Shown here: positions 25,394 through 33,118 of the stretch, in pieces
Position numbering within the stretch: the first letter of the stretch is position 1
How the letters are laid out: each line of letters starts with the position of its first letter
From: an uncultured Desulfovibrio sp.
GTDB lineage: Bacteria > Desulfobacterota > Desulfovibrionia > Desulfovibrionales > Desulfovibrionaceae
DNA length: 40,411 bases
Reading direction: 5' to 3'
Assembly: GCA_944324555.1 (NCBI GenBank)
Contig: CALUWU010000009.1
Coordinates: 1-40,411 of the forward strand
Notes under the pieces: generated by a model
Databases searched by the model: none
What the model saw: only the letters and a program-made list of their open reading frames with translations
Told to the model about the DNA's origin: nothing
Made by a program: the position numbers and the translations under genes

Positions 25394-26050
25394 ATGACCT
25401 CTACCTTCGCTCGCTGCCTGCGGCTGTTCCTGCTCCCGCTGGTTGCCCTCAGCCTTGCCGGCTGCGCCGGGGGCGCCGCGCAAACGCCGACCTCTTCCGG
25501 CTACACGGACGCAGTGGAAATCAAGCTCAAGTGTCGTGAAATGGCCGACCAGATGCTTGCCACCATGCCCAACGCCGCCCTGGAAGGCTTTGTCGCCATG
25601 CCGACGTCCTTCGTCAACAAGAACAACACCGGCCAGAGCTCCCCGCTGGGCCGCCTGCTGGCTGAATCCATGTATTACGAATTCAATCAGCGCGGCTTCC
25701 CCACTCGCGAGTACCGCCTGAGCGGCGTCGTCTCCAGCGTGGGCGGCAAGAACGACCTCGCCCTGGCCTCCAGCCAGCTGACCGCCGTCAAGGGCCAGAA
25801 GTGGGCCGCCCTGCTCGTGGGCACCTACCTCGTCGACAAGGACGCCACCTTCGTCAACGCCCGCCTCGTGCGCGCCAGCGACGGCCTTGTCCTGCGGACC
25901 GCCCAGCTCGTGCTCGTCAATACGCCCATCGTCGAGCGCCTGCTTTCCGACGCTCCCCGCGACAAGAACGGCAATCCCGTCAAGCCGCTCTATCCGCCCC
26001 TGTACCAGCCCGTGAATCAGGGTTCCCTCACCATCACGCAGAGCCGCTAA
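25394..26050 (+). CDS. FlgO-like outer-membrane lipoprotein
   Basis: A 218-residue protein. A lipobox (LSLAGC, Cys at about 23) follows a clear signal. The mature part resembles the FlgO domain: CREMADQMLATMPNAALEGFVAMPTSFVN, SPLGRLLAESMYYEFNQRGFPTREYRL and ALLVGTYLVDKDATFVNARLVRASDGLVLRTAQL. FlgO proteins are outer-membrane components that aid flagellar function in Vibrio, but the fold is widespread. First of three exported proteins in a row, with AAGGA before the ATG. No flagellar gene is adjacent, so the role is open. Confidence 0.78.
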   Translation: MTSTFARCLRLFLLPLVALSLAGCAGGAAQTPTSSGYTDAVEIKLKCREMADQMLATMPNAALEGFVAMPTSFVNKNNTGQSSPLGRLLAESMYYEFNQRGFPTREYRLSGVVSSVGGKNDLALASSQLTAVKGQKWAALLVGTYLVDKDATFVNARLVRASDGLVLRTAQLVLVNTPIVERLLSDAPRDKNGNPVKPLYPPLYQPVNQGSLTITQSR

Positions 26051-26065
26051 GGCCAAGGAGATCCC

Positions 26066-26347
26066 ATGAAAACGACGCTTGCCTGCACCCTTGCCGCCGC
26101 CCTGCTTCTTGCCGCCGTTCCGGCCTTCTGCGACACCATGAGCGCCGGCGCCAGCTCCACGGGCGACACCAGAAGCCTTTGCCGGCGCTACCTCGCCGAA
26201 GGCGAAAAGCACCGTAACCAGAGCCGCTACGAACTGGCGCGGCAGGACTACGCCCAGGCCCTTTCCATCTGTTCCGACGCCAGAGACATCACCGCCGCCA
26301 AGCAGGGCCTGAATACCATTGAACTCTTGCTGCGCACCATGCGCTAA
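26066..26347 (+). CDS. Small periplasmic protein in the FlgO-like operon
   Basis: A 93-residue protein with a signal peptide (about 1-22, LLLAAVPAFC). The mature 70 residues are helical and TPR-like (YLAEGEKHRNQSRYELARQDYAQALSICSDARD). There are several cysteines. No named family. It lies 15 bases after the first FlgO-like gene and 10 bases before the second, with a ribosome site (AAGGAG), so it is probably a partner protein of the same envelope complex. Confidence 0.72.
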   Translation: MKTTLACTLAAALLLAAVPAFCDTMSAGASSTGDTRSLCRRYLAEGEKHRNQSRYELARQDYAQALSICSDARDITAAKQGLNTIELLLRTMR

Positions 26348-26357
26348 GGATGCCCCC

Positions 26358-26981
26358 ATGCGAAATATCGCCCTTTCCTTCGTCCTCGCGCTCGGCCTGC
26401 TGCTCCCCTGCGCCGCCCCGGCCGCCGCGGCCACAGTGCCTTCCGCCGCGGACAGCATCGGCAGCCAGCTCGACAAGCAGATGGTCAAACGCTACGCCGT
26501 TCAGACCACGGAAGACGGCCTTTCCCAGAGCGAACGCGAAAACCGCATGCGCGCCCGCACCATCATCATGGGCACCGTCCCCGCGGATATCAACAACCTG
26601 AACGCAAGCTGCCCCCTCGCCCGGCAGATGACGGAAGAAATCTCCCGTTATCTCGTCTCCAAGGGCTACCGCTTTCAGGAGCTCCGCAAGGGCAGCTATG
26701 TGCGCTTTCACCCCGAAACCGGCGAACTCATCCTTACCCGCAACATCCGCCAGCTCGCCAGCCGCGTCGGCACCAGCCACGCCGTGCTTGCCGGCACCTA
26801 CGTCATCAGCGCGGATAACGTCCGCTTCACCATGCGCCTGATCCACACCTCCTCCAACGAGGTGCTGGCCATGGCCACCGCCACCGTGCCCATCAGCGAC
26901 GACGTGCTCCCCCTGCTCTACGATTTCAACTCCAGCAACCGTTCCAACCTGCTCACCGGAACAGGGTCCGGCCTGCAATAG
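26358..26981 (+). CDS. Second FlgO-like exported protein
   Basis: A 207-residue protein with a cleavable signal (about 1-25, LPCAAPAAAA) and no lipobox. It shows the same pattern as its upstream relative: LDKQMVKRYAVQ, MTEEISRYLVSKGYRFQELRKGSYVRF and VLAGTYVISADNVRFTMRLIHTSSNEVLAMATATVPISDDV. It appears to be a paralogue lacking the lipid anchor, as if the operon makes an anchored and a soluble subunit. The ATG at 26358 was preferred over an upstream start without a signal sequence. Confidence 0.76.
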   Translation: MRNIALSFVLALGLLLPCAAPAAAATVPSAADSIGSQLDKQMVKRYAVQTTEDGLSQSERENRMRARTIIMGTVPADINNLNASCPLARQMTEEISRYLVSKGYRFQELRKGSYVRFHPETGELILTRNIRQLASRVGTSHAVLAGTYVISADNVRFTMRLIHTSSNEVLAMATATVPISDDVLPLLYDFNSSNRSNLLTGTGSGLQ

Positions 26982-27008
26982 GCTCCCCGCTCCCGCAAAA
27001 AATGCCCG

Positions 27009-27043
27009 GCGCACGCCCGCTCCCTTGCGGGCGTGCGCTTTTT
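27009..27043 (+). terminator. Intrinsic terminator of the FlgO-like operon
   Basis: GCGCACGCCCGC (27009-27020), 6-base loop, GCGGGCGTGCGC (27027-27038), then TTTTT. It lies 28 bases after the stop. Confidence 0.88.
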
Positions 27044-27118
27044 GCGCCATAACCCGGAACGCGGTGCTTGCTGCCGCCCCATCCCTTCAACCCCCTACGC
27101 AGACACAAAGGAGCCGTC

Positions 27119-28219
27119 ATGGCGCTCAGCATCGGCATCGTCGGCCTGCCCAACGTGGGCAAGTCCACCCTCTTCAACGCCCTTACCAAGGCGCAAAACG
27201 CCCAGGCCGCCAATTATCCCTTCTGCACCATCGAACCCAACAAGGCCACCGTCGCCGTCCCCGACAAGCGCGTCGACGCCCTGACCGCCAAGGCAAAGCC
27301 CCAGAAAACCATCCACGCCAGCGTCGATTTTATCGATATCGCCGGCCTCGTGCGCGGCGCCAGCAAGGGCGAAGGCCTCGGGAACCAGTTCCTTGCCAAT
27401 ATCCGCGAATGCGCCGCCATTGTCGAAGTCGTGCGCTGCTTCGAGGACGAAAACATTACCCACGTCGACGGCGGCGTCGATCCACTGCGCGATATCGACA
27501 CCATCGAAACCGAACTCCTCCTCGCCGATATCCAGAGCGTGGAAAAAAGACTGGAAAAACTGCTCAAGATGGCCAAGGGCAGCAAGGACGCCAAGGCCGC
27601 CGCGGAAATCATGCAGCAGCTCCTGAACGCCCTCAACGACGGCAAGCCCGCGTCCGCCTTCCCCCTCCCCGAAAACGAGGCCTTTCTCCAGTCCTGGCGC
27701 GAGCTCGGCCTGCTCACCGCAAAGCCCGTCATTTACTGCGCCAACGTGGACGAAAACGCCGTCGCCGACGGCAACGATCTCTCGCGCCGCGTGCAGACGC
27801 TCGCCGCCGAAAGAAACGCCGGCTTTGCCCGCATCTGCGCCAAGCTCGAAGAAGAATTGCAGGGCCTCCCCGACGACGAACAGGCCGAAATGCTCTCCTC
27901 CTACGGTATCGAAGAAAGCGGCCTCGTCCGCATCATCCGCACGGGCTACGATACCCTCGGCCTGTGCAGCTACTTTACCGCCGGCCCCGACGAAGTGCGC
28001 GCCTGGACCATCCGCAAGGGCTGGAAAGCCCCTCAGGCCGCGGGCGTCATCCATACCGACTTTGAACGCGGCTTCATTCGCGCCGAAGTCATTTCCTACG
28101 ACGACTACATGAGCCACGAAAGCGAAGCCGCCTGCCGCGCCGACGGCGTCCTCCGCGTCGAAGGCAAGGAATACGTCGTCCAGGACGGCGACGTCATGCA
28201 CTTCCTTTTCAACGTCTAG
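27119..28219 (+). CDS. ychF: Ribosome-binding ATPase YchF (Obg family)
   Basis: A 366-residue P-loop protein. G1 GLPNVGKS is at 9-16, G3 [19 protein letters not shown] at about 70-88, and the G4 position reads ANVDE. The NxxE form gives YchF its preference for ATP over GTP. The central coiled coil and the C-terminal TGS domain ([30 protein letters not shown]) are complete. It binds the ribosome and responds to oxidative stress in E. coli. Start chosen at 27119 with AAAGGAG upstream. A 16-bp hairpin begins at its stop codon. Confidence 0.96.
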   Translation: MALSIGIVGLPNVGKSTLFNALTKAQNAQAANYPFCTIEPNKATVAVPDKRVDALTAKAKPQKTIHASVDFIDIAGLVRGASKGEGLGNQFLANIRECAAIVEVVRCFEDENITHVDGGVDPLRDIDTIETELLLADIQSVEKRLEKLLKMAKGSKDAKAAAEIMQQLLNALNDGKPASAFPLPENEAFLQSWRELGLLTAKPVIYCANVDENAVADGNDLSRRVQTLAAERNAGFARICAKLEEELQGLPDDEQAEMLSSYGIEESGLVRIIRTGYDTLGLCSYFTAGPDEVRAWTIRKGWKAPQAAGVIHTDFERGFIRAEVISYDDYMSHESEAACRADGVLRVEGKEYVVQDGDVMHFLFNV

Positions 28220-28252
28220 AGCGTTTCACCTTTGAAAAAGGTGAAACGCTCT
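28218..28252 (+). terminator. 16-bp perfect hairpin overlapping the ychF stop
   Basis: AGAGCGTTTCACCTTT (28218-28233), loop GAA, AAAGGTGAAACGCTCT (28237-28252). It starts within the stop codon TAG, and no T tract follows. It could stall ribosomes at termination or end transcription weakly. Confidence 0.6.
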
Positions 28253-28274
28253 GAAATTGCTCCAGGGCAGGACT

Positions 28275-28485
28275 CATTACGTTTTTTTGAGGGGGAAGAA
28301 GCCCCTTTGCTCCGCTGTCGATGCCCGTAAGGCGCCAGGGCCCCTTACGGGCACGGCCTGCGGCCGCCCGTCGGGTCGCCGCTCGCGGCAAAAAGGGCCC
28401 AGCCTTCCCGCAGCGAAGCGAGGAAAGGCGTTCCCGTAGTCCCCCTCAAACTCCCCTATCTTCCCCAAAACCCGCGCATAACCGT
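28275..28485. repeat. Dispersed long-hairpin repeat, copy 5
   Basis: Lead-in GGACTCATTACG, left arm TTGAGGGGGAAG (from 28288), a long G+C-rich middle holding its own palindromes (CCGTAAGGCGC..GCCCCTTACGGGC), right arm CCCCCTCAA near 28442-28450, then the flank CATCTTCC-like, AAAACCCGCGCATAA. It separates ychF and trmJ and fills the 324-base spacer. Confidence 0.65.
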
Positions 28486-28543
28486 CCATCGTCCCCGGCG
28501 ACGCACGCGCAGCCAACGCGCTCAACACAAACAGGAAACTACG

Positions 28544-29293
28544 ATGCTGCTGCAAGGTCTCGACGTGGTGCTGGTAAAAACCCGTTTCCCGGAAAATATC
28601 GGCATGGCCGCCCGCGCCTGCGCCAATATGGGCTGCCCGGCCCTCCATCTTGTAACGCCGGAACGCTGGCTGCCCGAAAAGGCCCGGCCCCTCGCCACGC
28701 CCAAGGGACTTCCCGTCCTCGACGGCGCGCGCGTCTTCGACGACCTCCCCTCCGCCGTGGCCGAAAGCGCCCTCGTCGTCGGCACAACCGCCCGCGTGGG
28801 CGGCTGGCGGCGGGAAATCCTGCATCCGGCCGCGGCCGCCGCGGAAATCGTCGCAACTCTCCGGGCCGGCAACCGCGTTTCCCTCGTCTTCGGCCCGGAA
28901 GATCGCGGGCTGGACAATGCGGAAATCTCCGCCTGCCACCGCGTGCTCACCATCCCCACCGACGAAGCGAGTTCCCTCAACCTCGCCCAGTCCGTTCTGC
29001 TGACCCTCTACGAATGCGCCGAAGCCACGCGGCGCGCCGAACGCGCCGCGCGAGACGCCGGCCGCCCCGCCGCTCCCCATGCGGAAAAATCCATCAGCGC
29101 CCAGGAACAGGAACGACTGGTAGCCGCCCTCAAGGAAACCCTGCTCGCCGTTGACGCCCTCCACGGCGACAACCCCGACTACTTTCTCATGCCCTGGCGG
29201 CGGCTGTTCGGACGCGCGCAGCTCCGCCGCCACGAATACGACGCCTTCATGGGTCTGTGCCGGCAGGTACAAAACGCCCTGAAACGCCGCTAG
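28544..29293 (+). CDS. trmJ: tRNA/rRNA 2'-O-methyltransferase, TrmJ-like
   Basis: A 249-residue SPOUT methyltransferase. The knot motifs are present: VVLVKTRFPENIGMAARACANMG (about 9-31), VSLVFGPEDRGLDNAEIS (about 110-127) and SSLNLAQSVLLTLYE (about 143-157). TrmJ methylates nucleotide 32 of several tRNAs. A C-terminal helical tail (about 180-249) matches the TrmJ-like group-1 TrmH enzymes. Whether its target is tRNA 32 cannot be told from sequence. Transcribed after ychF but separated by a repeat. Confidence 0.88.
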   Translation: MLLQGLDVVLVKTRFPENIGMAARACANMGCPALHLVTPERWLPEKARPLATPKGLPVLDGARVFDDLPSAVAESALVVGTTARVGGWRREILHPAAAAAEIVATLRAGNRVSLVFGPEDRGLDNAEISACHRVLTIPTDEASSLNLAQSVLLTLYECAEATRRAERAARDAGRPAAPHAEKSISAQEQERLVAALKETLLAVDALHGDNPDYFLMPWRRLFGRAQLRRHEYDAFMGLCRQVQNALKRR

Positions 29294-29470
29294 GGTCAGG
29301 GCTCATTACGTTTTATCTTGAGGGGGAAGGAACCCCTTTTGCTTGCGGCAAAAAGGGCCCAGCCTTTCCGCGGTGAAGCGAGGAAAGGCGTTCCCGTGGC
29401 TCCCCCTCAAACTCCCCCATCTTCCCCAAAACCCGCGCATAATGTGCTGACGGGTAAAGATGGACATTGT
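29294..29470. repeat. Dispersed long-hairpin repeat, copy 6; trmJ 3' end
   Basis: Lead-in GGGTCAGGGCTCATTACG begins immediately after the trmJ stop. Left arm TTGAGGGGGAAGG (29327), right arm CTCCCCCTCAA (to 29411), then CCCCATCTTCCCC, AAAACCCGCGCATAATG and GGTAAAGATGGAC, the inverted match of the block at 13828-13888. Confidence 0.75.
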
Positions 29471-29499
29471 TGAAATCTATTCAATAATTTCAATATATT
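29470..29499. promoter_or_regulatory. AT-rich palindromic element like the permease operator
   Basis: TTGAAAT (29470-29476) and ATTTCAA (29487-29493) flank CTATTCAATA. The stretch closely resembles the palindrome at 36235-36253 and its flank (TTCAATATAT). No gene starts nearby. Confidence 0.45.
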
Positions 29500-29639
29500 A
29501 AAACAATACCAACGACGCCGCCCAGGGCCTGTTAACACAAATTTTACAAATAATTTCAACAGATAGAATAAAAAAGGCTGTACACACGCCACTTGTCTTT
29601 GGCGGCGGGGTCGCCGCGTATTCCTGACTCTTCCCCCGA

Positions 29640-29755
29640 TAAAAGCGCGCTGGGGAAGGGATGGGGGCTTGGGGGGAAGGGAAACCCCTCTCGCGCTAGC
29701 AGAGGGGTTTCCCTTCCCCCCAAACAACTTACGAATAGTGTTAACAGGCCTTAGC
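29640..29755. repeat. Dispersed long-hairpin repeat, copy 7 (G-rich variant)
   Basis: GCGCGCTGGGGAAGGGATGGGG leads to a perfect 23-bp stem (29669-29691 with 29701-29723, arms TTGGGGGGAAGGGAAAC) and the tail ACGAATAGTGTTAACAGGCC, shared with copies 1 and 8. Confidence 0.75.
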
Positions 29756-29758
29756 CGC

Positions 29759-29810
29759 AAAAAAACGGGGGACGCGCGGCGGCCGGAAACAGCCGCAGCG
29801 CGCCCCCCGG
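29759..29810 (-). terminator. Terminator of the DUF1786-CoA ligase-DUF456 operon
   Basis: On the minus strand a G+C-rich stem (CCCCCC/GCGCGC/GCGGC with its complement at 29767-29783) is followed by GTTTTTTTGC (A run at 29759-29765 on the plus strand). It lies 19 bases beyond the 29829 stop. Confidence 0.85.
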
Positions 29811-29828
29811 TCAAAATCAGGGCCGCGT

Positions 29829-30446
29829 CTATCCCGCTATTGAATTGACCAGCAGCATGACGGTCTGCATGGGTTCCGCGGAGGAATCGGGCGGAGGAAG
29901 GGGAAGAGCCGGACCGTCTTCGGGCCATATGCACTGGGCGGTCATGGCAACCATGGCCGCGCCCACGCCGCATTTGCAGACGGTGCCGAGGAAGCGGCCC
30001 ACAAGCGTGCCGAACGCGGCGTCGAAGGCTTCCCGCCGGGAGCGCCCCTTGAGGAGCTCCATCAGCAGGCAGCCCAGCCAGGCGCCGCCCAGCGCGCCGA
30101 TAAGGGCGCCGAGGCCGAAGAAGAGCGGCGCAAGGACGATGGCGCCGATGATGCCGCCTATCATGCCCGCGAACGTGCCCGCGGAACTGGAGCCGTGCCG
30201 TTTGGCCTTGAGGAGCTGCACGCCGGTTTCCAGCACTTCGCCGGCGACGGCAAGGGCGCACATGCCGATCCAGTACCACAGGCCCATGCTGTTTTCCTGC
30301 GGCATGGCGAAGTACCAGAGTACGGCCAGCACGAGGATCAGCCAGTTGGCGGGCAGCCCCACGACGTTGAGAAGGACGGCCGCTCCCAGCGCCGTGATGA
30401 AGACGGCCGCGAAGCCCACGCCCAGCAAAGCCAGCAAGGATTCCAT
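29829..30446 (-). CDS. DUF456 family membrane protein
   Basis: A 205-residue protein with four or five membrane segments. The central Gly-rich stretch GTFAGMIGGIIGAIVLAPLFFGLGALIGALGGAWLG (about 85-120) is a run of small-xxx-small packing motifs typical of DUF456 (YqgC-like) proteins. Function unknown. The ATG at 30446 begins 7 bases after the CoA ligase stop; longer starts read through Cys/Arg-rich non-membrane sequence. Last gene of its operon, followed by an intrinsic terminator. Confidence 0.8.
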   Translation of the reverse strand: MESLLALLGVGFAAVFITALGAAVLLNVVGLPANWLILVLAVLWYFAMPQENSMGLWYWIGMCALAVAGEVLETGVQLLKAKRHGSSSAGTFAGMIGGIIGAIVLAPLFFGLGALIGALGGAWLGCLLMELLKGRSRREAFDAAFGTLVGRFLGTVCKCGVGAAMVAMTAQCIWPEDGPALPLPPPDSSAEPMQTVMLLVNSIAG

Positions 30447-30453
30447 GACGGGC

Positions 30454-31761
30454 CTACTTTGTCTCGCGCAAATCCCGCACGCGCACGGCCTTGCCGCCCT
30501 CGTTGCAGGGCAGGCTGCTGCTTTGCACAAGCTCGACGCGGGGCGTTACCAGAATTTCGTCGCGCAGGCGCCGGGCGATGGTCTTTTGCAGGTTTTGCAG
30601 GATACGCATGTCTTCCACAAAGAATTCATCCCGCACTTCCACCTGTACGCGCATCACGTCGCCGAGGCCTTCGTTTTCCAGCAGGATGAGGTAATTCTGC
30701 CCCACTTCGGGGAAGCTCATGATGATCTTTTCAATCTGCATGGGATAGACGTTCACGCCCTTGATGATGAACATGTCGTCGGCGCGACCGAGAATGCGAT
30801 CCATGCGGCGATGCCTGCGGCCGCACGGGCATTCCCCGGGCAGGAAGCGCGTCAGGTCGCGGGTCCGGTAGCGCAGGACGGGCATGCCCTCGCGGCAAAG
30901 GCTGGTCATGACGAGTTCGCCGACTTCGCCGTCCGGCACGGGTTCGCCGGTGACGGGATCGATAATCTCCGCCAGGTAGGCGTCTTCCCAGATGTGCATG
31001 CCGTGCTGTTCGGGGCATTCAAAGGCTACGCCGGGGCCGTTCATTTCCGAAAGGCCGTAGGAGTTGAACGCCTTCAGGCCGAAAATATCTTCTATGCGCC
31101 TGCGGAAGGCTTCCGTATAGGGTTCCGCGCCCACAACGGCGATACGCAGGGAGAGCGCGGCCGGGTCTTCTCCCATTTCCCGGAGGTGTTCGGCCAGGAT
31201 AAGGGCGTAGGACGGGAGGATATGGGCGACGGTGGTGTTGAAGTCCTTGACCAGCTTGATCTGACGGCGGGAATTTCCGGGGCCGGCGGGAATGGTCATG
31301 CACCCCAGGCGCTCCGCCCCGAAATGGATGCCGAGTCCGCCGGTAAACAGACCGTAGCCGGACATGTTCTGAAAGACGTCGTCCGGGCGCACGCCCACCA
31401 TATAAAGGCAGCGGGCCATGAGATCGGCCCAGGTATTGATATCATTGGCGGTATGACAGATGGCGACGGGAGTTCCCGTCGTGCCGCTGGAGCAGTGCAT
31501 GCGCACGATATCGCGCGAGGGAACGCAGAGCAGGCCCGCGGGGTACTGGGAACGCAAATCGTCCTTGGTGGTAAAGGGAATGGCGCGCGCGTCGTCCAGC
31601 GAACGGAGACTGGCGGCCGTGATGCCGGCGGCGTCGAGACGCTCGCGATAGAAGTCGCATTTTCGGCTGTGCTCCACGAGGGAGCGCAGACGCGCGAGCT
31701 GGGTGGCGGCAATCTGATCGCGGCTCCAGGTTTCCGCGGCGTCATAATAATCGATGGTCAT
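30454..31761 (-). CDS. Phenylacetate-CoA ligase-like adenylate-forming enzyme
   Basis: A 435-residue protein of the PaaK family. The ATP motif SSGTTGTPVAI is at about 91-101, YGLSEMNGPGVAFEC at about 225, YRTRDLTRFLPGECPCGRRHRRMDRILGR at about 300, and the GADDMFIIKGVNVYP-like hinge follows. It activates an aryl or other carboxylate to its CoA thioester via an acyl-AMP. Substrate not predictable; in anaerobes members act on phenylacetate, indoleacetate and related acids. Start at 31761 with GAGGGAG. It follows the DUF1786 gene by 10 bases, and the two occur together here as one unit. Confidence 0.9.
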   Translation of the reverse strand: MTIDYYDAAETWSRDQIAATQLARLRSLVEHSRKCDFYRERLDAAGITAASLRSLDDARAIPFTTKDDLRSQYPAGLLCVPSRDIVRMHCSSGTTGTPVAICHTANDINTWADLMARCLYMVGVRPDDVFQNMSGYGLFTGGLGIHFGAERLGCMTIPAGPGNSRRQIKLVKDFNTTVAHILPSYALILAEHLREMGEDPAALSLRIAVVGAEPYTEAFRRRIEDIFGLKAFNSYGLSEMNGPGVAFECPEQHGMHIWEDAYLAEIIDPVTGEPVPDGEVGELVMTSLCREGMPVLRYRTRDLTRFLPGECPCGRRHRRMDRILGRADDMFIIKGVNVYPMQIEKIIMSFPEVGQNYLILLENEGLGDVMRVQVEVRDEFFVEDMRILQNLQKTIARRLRDEILVTPRVELVQSSSLPCNEGGKAVRVRDLRETK

Positions 31762-31771
31762 GTGTCTCCCT

Positions 31772-32836
31772 CTATCCTTTGTTGCTGTTGTGCTGGGCAA
31801 GCCCCCAGAGCAGGCCGAAGCACCCGGCCATCATCATGTCGCCGTAGGGATCGAGAAAGCGGCCCTGCCCGCGCAGGAGTTCGCGCCGGGGGCCGGTGAT
31901 ATATGTCGCGTCGTAGCCCCCGGCCTCTTCGCAGTAGGGGCCGAAGGCCGTGCCGTGCCCGCCGGAAGACTGCACTTCCTCGCAGGGCAGCCACGACTTT
32001 CTGAACTGTTCCAGATCGCGCAGGGTCTCTTCCTGCGAGCGCATGCCCGTGTGATGCTCGTAGATGCCGCGCGCCTTTCCCTGATAGACAAGGGCCGCCA
32101 CGGTGTGACTGTTGCCGACGTTGATCAGGGTTATGCCGTCGCGCCAGCTGCGATCGCGCACTTCCTGCACGCTCAGGGCGCCGAGCAGGGCCGCCGTTCC
32201 GGTATCGCACACGGGGCCGCCGGTCTTTTCGCGCAGGGCCTGAAGGCGCGTCAGCGGGGCCGGAATATCGCCCGTGTAGATCCAGTGGGCGGGATCGTCG
32301 TCGGCGGCCAGCAGATCGGTCCAGGCGCGCATGCGTCCCTGACGGTTCCCTTCGGGATGCACGCCGTGATCCTGCACGGCGGCCGCGACCATGTGCGGCT
32401 GCGGCAGACAGGCATGACGCAACAGGGAACTCCAGAATTCGGGCGAGTAATCTGTCAGAAACAGGGGAACGAAGCCTTCGGGACACTGCTCGGAGAGGCG
32501 CACGCCCATGCCTTCGACGACTTCGGCGGCGTCGTGCAGGCCGCGCGAGGCGGCCAGCGTGGAACACACGGCAAGCCCGGCGGCCAGATGCTCGCGCACG
32601 GCCTGGGCGATACCCCCGCCGATATTGCCGCCATAGAGCCAGACGTTGCACTTGAGCAGGGTCAGTTCTCTGATGCGCTGGGCGGCGAGACGGGCCGGAG
32701 ACGGCAGGACGAAGCGCGGCCAGTTGTGAATCTCCAGACCGGGGCGGGCCAGAAGGGCGTCCTGCGTGCCGCTGCCGATATCCAGACAGAGAACAGGGCC
32801 GTTCTTCTTCACAAAATGTCGAACGAGTTCATTCAT
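31772..32836 (-). CDS. DUF1786 ASKHA-like protein
   Basis: A 354-residue protein. The N-terminal LCLDIGSGTQDALL and a second phosphate-binding-like motif TLINVGNSHTVAALVY are typical of the actin/HSP70/sugar kinase fold, and the whole matches the DUF1786 family, often misnamed pyruvate formate-lyase activating enzyme. No radical SAM cysteine motif is present, so that name is wrong. Function unknown; a kinase or ATPase role is an inference from fold. First gene of an operon with the CoA ligase and DUF456 gene. Ribosome site GGGGGAT. Confidence 0.8.
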   Translation of the reverse strand: MNELVRHFVKKNGPVLCLDIGSGTQDALLARPGLEIHNWPRFVLPSPARLAAQRIRELTLLKCNVWLYGGNIGGGIAQAVREHLAAGLAVCSTLAASRGLHDAAEVVEGMGVRLSEQCPEGFVPLFLTDYSPEFWSSLLRHACLPQPHMVAAAVQDHGVHPEGNRQGRMRAWTDLLAADDDPAHWIYTGDIPAPLTRLQALREKTGGPVCDTGTAALLGALSVQEVRDRSWRDGITLINVGNSHTVAALVYQGKARGIYEHHTGMRSQEETLRDLEQFRKSWLPCEEVQSSGGHGTAFGPYCEEAGGYDATYITGPRRELLRGQGRFLDPYGDMMMAGCFGLLWGLAQHNSNKG

Positions 32837-33118
32837 AAGCGATCCCCCAAGTCAAGAGGTGTATCCGCAAGGCGCGGCTTTCGCAAGTCTCGCGGCGCGA
32901 TGGTCGGGGGCGGCGCGCCTTTTCCGTTGCGGAAGGCGCGCGAGGGAGGGATTTTTCACGCGGGGGAAAGGCAGAATGCGTCTGTTCCCGCCGCCCTGAA
33001 CAGGCGGCGGGTTCCGAAGAAGGGTATGCTTCTGAAAAAGCGCGCTGGGAAAGGGATTGGGGGGCCGGGGGGGGGAACTCCCCCTCCCCCCAAAGAATAC
33101 GAAGAGCGTTAACAGCCC
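32837..33118. other. Spacer between porin and DUF1786 gene, with repeat copy 8
   Basis: Holds a G+C-rich hairpin near 32914-32940 (GCGCGCCTT..AAGGCGCGC) and a shortened G-rich repeat copy at 33030-33118 (GCGCGCTGGGAAAGGGATTGGGG, arms GGGGGGGG/CCCCCTCCCCCC, tail ACGAAGAGCGTTAACAGCCC). No gene. Confidence 0.6.

Larger units (their letters stand above)
29294..29828. other. Gene-free convergent spacer, 535 bases
   Basis: Contains two dispersed repeats (29294-29470 and 29640-29755), an AT-rich 29-base element with a palindrome (29470-29499) and the terminator of the 29829 gene. Between 29500 and 29640 I see no gene; the sequence is AT-rich and may once have been longer. Confidence 0.6.

Noticed and set aside
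25183-25397. Small plus-strand frame starting MSRTRYVEG in the ispG-flgO spacer
   Set aside because: Composition is Arg/Lys-rich without structure, it overlaps the predicted promoter, and its ribosome site is poor.
29845-31899. A 684-codon plus-strand open frame
   Set aside because: Shadow of the DUF456 and CoA ligase genes, which have motifs and ribosome sites.
31772-32836. Pyruvate formate-lyase activating enzyme as a name for the DUF1786 gene
   Set aside because: There is no CxxxCxxC radical-SAM motif; the visible motifs are ASKHA-like.
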